DNA of 33,258 nucleotides from an uncultured cyanobacterium (GTDB taxonomy: Bacteria > Cyanobacteriota > Cyanobacteriia > PCC-6307 > Cyanobiaceae). The position numbers and the translations under genes were made by a program. The stretch is taken from NCBI GenBank assembly GCA_903882285.1, contig CAIRWM010000061.1:1-33258 (forward strand), written 5' to 3'. Under the pieces are notes generated by a model. That model made no database searches and had not been told where the DNA came from. It saw only the letters and a list, made by a program, of their open reading frames with translations. This document shows, piece by piece, positions 27,745-33,258 of this stretch (its first letter is position 1; each line of letters starts with the position of its first letter).

Positions 27745-29115
27745 GTGCCTGAGCTCGTACCAGACCAGCGACCAGACCACCGAGCGGACCATCTGCCGGA
27801 TGACCTGCCGGATCTGCGCCTGGAGGAGCACGGCCGCCGCAGCGACGCGGCCTACGAGCTCATCCATGCCCACCTGATGCTCGACGGCAATGCTCGCCTG
27901 AACCTGGCCACCTTTGTCGGCACCTGGATGGAGCCCGATGCACGCCGGCTGCTGGTGGAGTGCGCCGATAAGAACATCATCGACAAGGACGAATATTCCC
28001 AGACCACCGACCTCGAGCAGCGCTGTCTGCGCATGCTCGCCGACCTCTGGCATGCCCCCGATGCCACGGCGGCGGTGGGCACCTCCACCACGGGGTCCAG
28101 TGAGGGCTGCATGCTCGGCGGCCTGGTGCTGCGCTGGCACTGGCGGCGGCGGCGCGCCGCGGCGGGGCTGGAGGCTGGGCGCCCCAACCTGGTGATGGGT
28201 GCCAACCGGCAGGTGTGCTGGGACAAGTTCTGCGCCTACTTCGACGTGGAGCCACGCTTCGTGCCACTGGCGGAGGGCCGGCTCCATCTCGACGCCGAGG
28301 CTGCCGTCGCCGCCTGTGACGCCAACACGATTGGCGTGGTGGCGGTGCTGGGCAGTGTCGTCGACGGCAGCTACGAGCCGGTGCAGGCGATCGCCGCCGC
28401 CCTCGACGCCCTGCAGGAGCACACGGGCCTGGAGGTGCCGATGCACGTCGATGCCGCCTCGGGTGGCTTCGTGGCCCCGTTCACCGCGCCGCAGCTGGTG
28501 TGGGATTTCCGGCTGCCGCGGGTGATCTCGATCAATGCCAGCGGCCACAAGTACGGCGGAGTGCTGCCGGGGGTGGGCTGGGTGCTCTGGCGCGAGGACG
28601 CCCTGCTGCCGGCGGAGCTGCGCTTCGATGTCAACTACCTCGGCGGCGTGACGCCGACGATCGGCATGAACTTCTCCCGCTCCGGCGCGCCGGTGGTGGG
28701 GCAGTACTTCAATTTCATTCACCTCGGCCGTAACGGCTACCGCCATCGCATGCAGGCGCTTGAGGCGATCGCCTGCCATCTGGCCGATGGCATCGCCGCG
28801 ATCGCGCCGCTGCGGCTGGTGAGCCATCCGCTCGGCCAGCTGCCGGTCTTCTGTGTGGAGCTCGATCCGGCGGTGACGCACTGGAGCGTCTTTCACCTTT
28901 CAGGCAAATTGCGCGAGCGGGGCTGGCTGGTGCCGGCCTACACGCTGCCGGCTGGGCAGGAGCACCGGGCCGTGCTGCGCTTCGTGGTGCGCGCCGGGTT
29001 TGGGCGGCCCCTGGCCGATGAGCTGCTGGCCGACATCGCCCGGGACGTGAGCTGGTTCCAGGGGCTGGAGGCGCCGCTGCCGGAGCCGATGGGCAGCACG
29101 GCCTTCCGCCACTGA
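27745..29115 (+). CDS. gad: Glutamate decarboxylase
   Basis: 456 residues from GTG 27745. No in-frame ATG exists between the gene and the divergent region. PLP group II decarboxylase motifs: LDGNARLNLATFVGTWMEP, DLWHAPDATAAVGTSTTGSS, VPMHVDAASGGF (Asp236 region, PLP ring contact) and the Schiff-base lysine in INASGHKYGG (Lys269, beside His268). The order matches E. coli GadA/B, including LDGNAR(Q/L)NLATF and NKNxIDKxEY. It converts glutamate to GABA and CO2, consuming a proton, in the cytoplasm. Cyanobacterial Gad feeds the GABA shunt. The pH-tail of E. coli GadB is not evident in the C terminus. The gene converges on crtH. Confidence 0.93.
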   Translation: MPELVPDQRPDHRADHLPDDLPDLRLEEHGRRSDAAYELIHAHLMLDGNARLNLATFVGTWMEPDARRLLVECADKNIIDKDEYSQTTDLEQRCLRMLADLWHAPDATAAVGTSTTGSSEGCMLGGLVLRWHWRRRRAAAGLEAGRPNLVMGANRQVCWDKFCAYFDVEPRFVPLAEGRLHLDAEAAVAACDANTIGVVAVLGSVVDGSYEPVQAIAAALDALQEHTGLEVPMHVDAASGGFVAPFTAPQLVWDFRLPRVISINASGHKYGGVLPGVGWVLWREDALLPAELRFDVNYLGGVTPTIGMNFSRSGAPVVGQYFNFIHLGRNGYRHRMQALEAIACHLADGIAAIAPLRLVSHPLGQLPVFCVELDPAVTHWSVFHLSGKLRERGWLVPAYTLPAGQEHRAVLRFVVRAGFGRPLADELLADIARDVSWFQGLEAPLPEPMGSTAFRH

Positions 29116-29134
29116 GGTCCGGCCGCCGGCGGGC

Positions 29135-30697
29135 TCAGGCGGGCAGGGCCCAGGGGTTGAGGCCCAGGTCGGCGCCGATGCGGTGGGCGCAGGCGAAGCC
29201 GCTGAAGGCCACGGCGTTGAGGCCCTGGCCGGGGAAGCAGGAATCGCCCACGCAGTAGAGATTCGGCACGCCGGTGCGGTTGAAGGGCATCGGCAGCAGG
29301 CCTGGCAACCGCAGCGCCGGGATCGGGCCGTAGCTGCCGCCGGCGCGGCCGAGGAAGCGGCGGTGGCTGCGGGGGGTGCCCACCTCCCGGTGGGTGATCG
29401 CGGCGCCGAGGCCCGGCAGGATCACCTCCAGCCTCTGGATCAGCCGGTCGGCGTCGGCCTGCTTGCGGGCGGCGTAGGCCGAGGGGGACAGCCCCTGCCA
29501 GGCCGCCATCACTGAGGGGGTGAAGCTGTGGACGATGTGGTGGCCCGCTGGCGCCAGTGACGGATCGAGCAGGGTGGGGATCGAGACGAAGATCGTGCCC
29601 TGTTCGGCCTCCATGTCCTGCCACTGCTCCAGCAGCAGGTGGTGCACATGGGTGCCGGCCGGGATCGCCTCCGCCTTCACGCCCAGGTGCAGGGACAGGA
29701 AGGAGGGGGAGGGCGCGTAGCGCCGCCGCCAGGTGCGCTCGGCTGCCGGGGTGTGGGCGGCGTCGACCAGGGTGCTGGCGGGGGATCCGCTGCCGGCGAA
29801 GGTGTCCCAGCGGGTGGCGTTGGAGACCACCCGCCGGGCGCGCAGCTCCTCACCTCCGGCCAGCCTCACCCCCACGGCCCGGCCGTCCTCCAGCAGCACC
29901 TGGGTGACGCGCGCGCGGTAGCGAATGGAGCCGCCATGGGCCTCCAGGCCCGCCACCAGTTTCTCGGCGATCACCCCGACGCCACCGCGGGGGTAGTTGA
30001 TGCCGCCGGCATGGCGATCGGAGAACACCATGCCGGCATTGATCATCGGCGTGCGATCGGCCGGCATCACCGACCAGCAGAAGCACTCCATGTCGATGAA
30101 GCGCAGCAGCGCCTCATCGCGGATGTGGCGGCGGGCCACATCGCCCACGTTCACCGGCAGCCAGCGGGCCAGGCCGAGGCAGGCGAGCGGCGCTTTAACG
30201 AAGACCTTGGTGAGATAGGCCGGGTCCTCCAGGGACAGCAGCGGCATCGCGTCGAGGCAGCGGAACACCTGCCAGCAGGTGTCGTAGAAGGCACGGATGC
30301 CCTTGGCCTCATGCGGGAAGCGGGCGGTGAGAGCGGCAAGGAAGCGCTCGTAGTCGCGGTCGACCGCCACGGTCAGGCCGTCCGGGAGGTGGTATTCGAG
30401 CTGGGCCGGGTCGGGGATCGTGGCGCAGTGCTCGCCCACGTCGGCGAGGGCGCGGGTGAGCAGGTTGGTGTGCCCCTCCGTGCCGAAGCCGAAGATCATC
30501 GAAGCGCCCACATCGAAGGTGTAACCGGCGCGGCGGAAGCTGCCACCGCTGCCGCCTGGGATCAGGTAGCGCTCCAGCACAAGCACCTTGGCTCCCTTGG
30601 CGGCCAGCTGGCTGGCTGTCACCAGCCCGCCGATGCCGGAGCCGATCACGATGGCGTCGAGGCCGGCGGCAGCGTCTGGGGGGGCGGCGCTGGACAC
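29135..30697 (-). CDS. crtH: Carotenoid isomerase CrtH (prolycopene isomerase)
   Basis: 520 residues. The FAD Rossmann motif is IVIGSGIGGLVTASQLAAKG at about 16-35, followed by VLVLERYLIPGGSGGSF and YTFDVGASMIFGFG, the CrtI/CrtISO pattern with the GxGxxG and the PGGxxxxF. Further blocks (ECFCWSVMPADRTPMINAGM, NYPRGGVGVIAEKL) and the C-terminal FAD contact (NLYCVGDSCFPGQGLNAVAF) fit the CrtH/CrtISO branch better than phytoene desaturase. It isomerises poly-cis lycopene to all-trans lycopene, needed for carotenoids in the dark. It is the last gene after trmFO (25 bp gap). Confidence 0.9.
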   Translation of the reverse strand: MSSAAPPDAAAGLDAIVIGSGIGGLVTASQLAAKGAKVLVLERYLIPGGSGGSFRRAGYTFDVGASMIFGFGTEGHTNLLTRALADVGEHCATIPDPAQLEYHLPDGLTVAVDRDYERFLAALTARFPHEAKGIRAFYDTCWQVFRCLDAMPLLSLEDPAYLTKVFVKAPLACLGLARWLPVNVGDVARRHIRDEALLRFIDMECFCWSVMPADRTPMINAGMVFSDRHAGGINYPRGGVGVIAEKLVAGLEAHGGSIRYRARVTQVLLEDGRAVGVRLAGGEELRARRVVSNATRWDTFAGSGSPASTLVDAAHTPAAERTWRRRYAPSPSFLSLHLGVKAEAIPAGTHVHHLLLEQWQDMEAEQGTIFVSIPTLLDPSLAPAGHHIVHSFTPSVMAAWQGLSPSAYAARKQADADRLIQRLEVILPGLGAAITHREVGTPRSHRRFLGRAGGSYGPIPALRLPGLLPMPFNRTGVPNLYCVGDSCFPGQGLNAVAFSGFACAHRIGADLGLNPWALPA

Positions 30698-30722
30698 TAG
30701 GCAGGGGCGGTTGCCGCCGACC

Positions 30723-32102
30723 CTAGACAGCCGCCTGGTCGGCCAGGGCGAGGTCGGCCAAGGCCCGGTCGCGGTAGGCGCCGTAGCGGCGGCGTTTGTC
30801 GCGGATGCGCTCCGGCAGCTCGGGCAGCAGGCCGAAGTTGGGCGGCATCGGCTGGAAGCCGCCCCGTTTGCCGCCGCCGCCGCAGGGGGCGCTGGCGATG
30901 AAGTGGGTGAGGGCGCCGATCATCGTGGTGGGCGGCAGGGTGAGGGGTTCCAGTCCCCTGGCCAGGCGGGCGGCGTTGGTGCCCGCCAGCCAGCCACCGG
31001 CCACCGCAGCTGCATAGCCCTCGGTGCCGGTGATCTGGCCGGCCGCCAGCAGGGTGGGGCGCTGGCGGAACTGCAGGGTGGCATCGAGCAGCTGGGGCGA
31101 CTCCAGGAAGGTGTTGCGGTGCATCACGCCGAAGCGCACGAATTCGGCGTTCTCCAGGCCGGGGATCAGGCGCAGCACCCGGGCCTGTTCGCCCCATTTC
31201 AGGTTGGTCTGGAAACCCACCAGGTTCCAGAGCCGACCGTCTTTGTCCTCCTGGCGCAGCTGCACCACCGCATGGGCGCGGCGGGCGCGGCGCACCTCGC
31301 GGTCGTTGACGTCGCCCCAGCGGGGATCCCAGAGGCCGATCGGCTTGAGCGGCCCGTAGCGCATGGTGTCTTCGCCGCGGCGGGCTAGCTCCTCGATCGG
31401 CAAGCAGCCCTCGAAGAAGCTGGCGCTCTCCTGCTCGAAATCCTTGAGTTCGGCCTGCTCGGCGTCCAGCAGGGCCTGACGGAAGGCCAGGTACTGCTCC
31501 CGATCCAACGGGCAGTTGATGTAGTCGGCGTCGCCCTTGTCGTAGCGGCTGGCACGGAAGGCGACAGAGAGGTCGATGCTTTCGCCCGCCACGATCGGAC
31601 TGGCGGCATCGAAGAAGTGGCAGTCGCCCCGGCCGGTGAAGCGGCGCAGGTCGTCGGCCAGGGCGTCGCTGGTGAGCGGGCCCGTGGCCAGCACGGTGAT
31701 CTGCTCGGGGTCGGGCAGGCGGAGCTGCTCGCGCCGCTCCACCGTGACCAGGGGGTGAGCTTCGAGGGCAGCGGTGAGGGCGGCGCTATAGCGGCCCCGG
31801 TCCACCGCCAGGGCACCGCCGGCGGGCACGGCGTGGAGGTCGGCGGTGCGGATCACCTGGGAACCCAGGCGGCGCAGTTCCTCCTGGAGGAGCCCAGCAG
31901 CGCGGTCGGCGGAGAGGGCGCCGAAACTGTTGCTGCAGACCAGCTCGGCGAACTCAGCGCTGTGGTGGGCTGGCGAGCGGCGCACCGGCCGCATCTCCAC
32001 GAGCCGCACGGGTAAGCCGGCCGCGGCGATCTGCCAGGCAGCTTCGCTGCCCGCCAGCCCGGCGCCGATGACCAGCAACTCGGGCCCTGGGACGGGCAGC
32101 AT
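30723..32102 (-). CDS. trmFO: Folate-dependent tRNA (uracil-5-)-methyltransferase TrmFO
   Basis: 459 residues. The FAD motif is [20 protein letters not shown] at the N terminus, followed by [20 protein letters not shown] and [20 protein letters not shown], the TrmFO signature. Later blocks [48 protein letters not shown] and [20 protein letters not shown] are characteristic. The active-site Cys and the GID-like C terminus are present. It forms m5U54 in tRNA using methylene-tetrahydrofolate and FADH2. It lies between psbY and crtH on the same strand. Confidence 0.96.
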   Translation of the reverse strand: MLPVPGPELLVIGAGLAGSEAAWQIAAAGLPVRLVEMRPVRRSPAHHSAEFAELVCSNSFGALSADRAAGLLQEELRRLGSQVIRTADLHAVPAGGALAVDRGRYSAALTAALEAHPLVTVERREQLRLPDPEQITVLATGPLTSDALADDLRRFTGRGDCHFFDAASPIVAGESIDLSVAFRASRYDKGDADYINCPLDREQYLAFRQALLDAEQAELKDFEQESASFFEGCLPIEELARRGEDTMRYGPLKPIGLWDPRWGDVNDREVRRARRAHAVVQLRQEDKDGRLWNLVGFQTNLKWGEQARVLRLIPGLENAEFVRFGVMHRNTFLESPQLLDATLQFRQRPTLLAAGQITGTEGYAAAVAGGWLAGTNAARLARGLEPLTLPPTTMIGALTHFIASAPCGGGGKRGGFQPMPPNFGLLPELPERIRDKRRRYGAYRDRALADLALADQAAV

Positions 32103-32172
32103 CGGCGACGCAGGAGCCAGAGAGAAAGTCAGGCTACGAAGGCCTCGGCAGCGGGGTGAGGGGCCGGAATGA

Positions 32173-32295
32173 TCAGGCGCGGGCGCGCTTCAGCATCAGC
32201 TGCAACTGACCCACAGCGGCACGGCCGATGTTGAAGCCGGCCCAGCCCACGGCGAGCAGGATCGGAGCAGCGACCAGCACCAGCCGGAGATCCAT
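32173..32295 (-). CDS. psbY: Photosystem II protein PsbY
   Basis: 40 residues, too short for usual ORF filters: [20 protein letters not shown] then [20 protein letters not shown]. It has a single membrane helix (about residues 4-20), the conserved [11 protein letters not shown] motif and a basic C terminus, as in cyanobacterial PsbY of 36-42 residues. It is a small single-span subunit at the periphery of PSII near cytochrome b559. ATG at 32295. The TGA is at 32175-32173. It lies 27 bp after the gamma carbonic anhydrase gene and 70 bp before trmFO, so probably co-transcribed. Confidence 0.93.
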   Translation of the reverse strand: MDLRLVLVAAPILLAVGWAGFNIGRAAVGQLQLMLKRARA

Positions 32296-32322
32296 GACGG
32301 CAGAAATCAAAGTGGGGCGATC

Positions 32323-32856
32323 CTAGGGGAATCCGGGCTCGCTGCTGCGGCCGGCATGGGCCATGGCGAGTTGTCTGTAACGGCGGGCGTGCTCGCGCTG
32401 GCCGGCCACGGCCTCGGCGCTCAGCTCGCGTTTGGGCTGGGCTGGGGCGCCCATCACCAGGGTGGCGGCGGGCACGTCGCGGGTGACCACCGAGCCCGCG
32501 GCCACTAGTGCCCCCTCGCCCACGCTGACGCCGTTGAGCACGATGGCGCCGATACCGATCAGGCAGCCGTCCCCCAGCGTGGCGCCGTGGATCACCGCCC
32601 GGTGACCGACAGTGACGTCAGCCCCGATCAGCACCGGCTGGCCCGGGTCGCCATGCAGCACCGCCCCGTCCTGCACGTTGCTGCCCATGCCGATCACGAT
32701 CGGGCAGACATCGCCCCGGGCCACCGCCGTGGGCCAGAGGCTGGCCCCGGCCGCCAGGTGCACATCGCCGATCAGCACAGCGCTCTCAGCCACCCAGGCC
32801 TCCGGATGCACCTGGGGGCTCGGCCAGGGGGGTGCACTGGACGCAGGGTGGGGCAT
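32323..32856 (-). CDS. Gamma-class carbonic anhydrase-like hexapeptide-repeat protein
   Basis: 177 residues with a left-handed beta-helix (LbH) fold of repeating [LIV]G-x4 units from about residue 28 to 125 ([15 protein letters not shown], then [16 protein letters not shown]). Three His that could bind zinc in gamma-carbonic anhydrases are present: His68 in VLHGD, His85 and His90 in [10 protein letters not shown]. The NVQDG motif of the family is also seen, so catalysis is possible. Related YrdA/PaaY-type proteins are often inactive or acyl-ester hydrolases, so the role is not certain. It heads a run with psbY, trmFO and crtH. Confidence 0.82.
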   Translation of the reverse strand: MPHPASSAPPWPSPQVHPEAWVAESAVLIGDVHLAAGASLWPTAVARGDVCPIVIGMGSNVQDGAVLHGDPGQPVLIGADVTVGHRAVIHGATLGDGCLIGIGAIVLNGVSVGEGALVAAGSVVTRDVPAATLVMGAPAQPKRELSAEAVAGQREHARRYRQLAMAHAGRSSEPGFP

Positions 32857-32948
32857 GGCGTTGTCCGTGGCGCGGCGACAGCGGCCCCCATCCTCGGCTG
32901 CCCCGCCCCGGCTGGTGGCCGGTCCGGCCGGGTGATACGTTTTCAGAA

Positions 32949-32973
32949 GCCCGTAAGGGCAGCCCTCACGGGC
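32949..32973. repeat. Hairpin abutting the tRNA 5' end
   Basis: Stem GCCCGT / ACGGGC (outer 6 bp) with an inner AGGG-CAG-CCCT stem and one A/C mismatch. It ends at the base before tRNA-Lys begins. It lies 93 bp upstream of the gamma carbonic anhydrase start and could be part of the precursor RNA or a leader element. No T run is present. Confidence 0.35.
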
Positions 32974-33045
32974 GGGTCGCTAGCTCAGCGGTAGAGCACT
33001 CGGCTTTTAACCGATTGGTCCTGAGTTCGAATCTCAGGCGACCCA
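32974..33045 (+). tRNA. trnK: tRNA-Lys (anticodon UUU)
   Basis: The cloverleaf folds as expected: acceptor stem GGGTCGC / GCGACCC, D-arm TAGCTCAGCGGTAGAGC, anticodon loop CTTTTAA with anticodon TTT at 33006-33008, T-arm CTGAG-TTCGAAT-CTCAG, and discriminator A at 33045. The 27-43 pair of the anticodon stem is a C/T mismatch, which I recall in related cyanobacterial tRNA-Lys. CCA is not encoded. It decodes AAA and AAG. Confidence 0.95.
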
Positions 33046-33063
33046 TCTTCCGAAACCCTTTGG

Positions 33064-33096
33064 AATGACTGCCAGGATCTTTCCTCCACAGTCATT
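33064..33096. repeat. Nested stem-loop after tRNA-Lys
   Basis: Outer arms AATGACTG (33064-33071) and CAGTCATT (33089-33096) enclose an inner AGGA-TCTT-TCCT stem. A further TCCGC-TTTC-GCGGA hairpin follows at 33117-33130. No protein or known RNA is recognised here. These may be tRNA 3' trailer structures or part of an unrecognised small RNA. Confidence 0.4.
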
Positions 33097-33167
33097 GGCG
33101 AGCCTGTGATGCTGTTTCCGCTTTCGCGGAGTGAGTCAGTGCAGGTTTGCTGATAACCGTAACTGCG

Positions 33168-33199
33168 TCACTTGTTTGGGGGTTTCCCCAAACAAGTGA
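33168..33199. terminator. Perfect 14-bp hairpin near the right edge
   Basis: TCACTTGTTTGGGG and CCCCAAACAAGTGA are exact reverse complements with a 4-nt loop (GTTT). This is the strongest stem in the window. It has no T run on either side, so it might be a non-canonical or bidirectional terminator of the tRNA transcript, a small RNA end or a mobile-element inverted repeat. The sequence to the right is too short to decide. Confidence 0.45.
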
Positions 33200-33258
33200 G
33201 CTGTTGCCCACATTCAGCCCTCGGCAGGGATGCAGGTAGGAACTCTCTGGTACTCCCC

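Noticed and set aside
27076..28896. Minus-strand frame of 606 residues over gad
   Set aside because: It covers gad in antisense and repeats a shifted frame of the amidase. No protein signature.
33046..33258. Integration site or prophage edge after tRNA-Lys
   Set aside because: No integrase, no repeated tRNA end and no phage gene is visible in the window. Only hairpins support it, so it is kept as a hint, not a call.

Overview
The window comes from a GC-rich cyanobacterium, most likely of the Synechococcus/Cyanobium picocyanobacterial type. The support is gene content: psbY, ycf54, a CrtH-type carotenoid isomerase, an RRM glycine-rich RNA-binding protein, a CrhR/DeaD-like helicase and a DUF6761-like small protein. 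In addition, the cyanobacterial HIP1 palindrome GCGATCGC occurs at least nine times. The species cannot be named from the sequence alone. Coding is dense. I see no insertion sequence, prophage, CRISPR array or rRNA. One tRNA-Lys lies near the right edge.

Layout. 1-845: 3' part of an FAD-dependent oxidoreductase. About 904-3605: a graveyard of decaying membrane and secretion genes on both strands. It holds a HlyD/NHLM-type secretion remnant, an unidentified broken ORF, a channel-like ORF and two adjacent FUSC-family genes with frameshifts and stops. 3621-7556: MgtC/SapB-like protein (+), then LCP-family transferase, ABC exporter and RRM protein (-). 7892-10945: small hypotheticals, DEAD-box helicase, cupin. 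11268-20764 (-): a PPP-type phosphatase followed by recC, recB and recD in one tightly packed operon. 20867-24682: small Nif11-like ORF (+), pdxJ-ycf54 (-), then plsC-like, secreted protein, bolA and grxD (+), and a DUF6761-like gene (-). 24972-27712: an OmpR-type regulator that lacks the phospho-acceptor Asp, two small hypotheticals and a nitrilase-family amidase. 27745-29115: glutamate decarboxylase, divergent from the amidase across a perfect 12-bp inverted repeat. 29135-32856 (-): gamma carbonic anhydrase-like protein, psbY, trmFO, crtH. 32974-33045: tRNA-Lys(UUU), with strong hairpins on both sides.

How the genes work together. RecBCD repairs double-strand breaks, and its stoichiometry is probably set by overlapping stop/start codons. 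Ycf54 (chlorophyll), CrtH (carotenoids) and PsbY (photosystem II) serve the photosynthetic apparatus. BolA and the CGFS glutaredoxin form the usual iron-sulfur partner pair. The amidase/decarboxylase pair may feed an omega-amino-acid or GABA branch under shared control.

I do not see an obviously new multi-gene system. The best leads are the inverted repeat between amidase and gad, the phosphatase fixed at the head of recCBD, the phosphorylation-blind response regulator with a palindrome upstream, the decayed FUSC/channel/secretion locus, and the hairpins around the tRNA.
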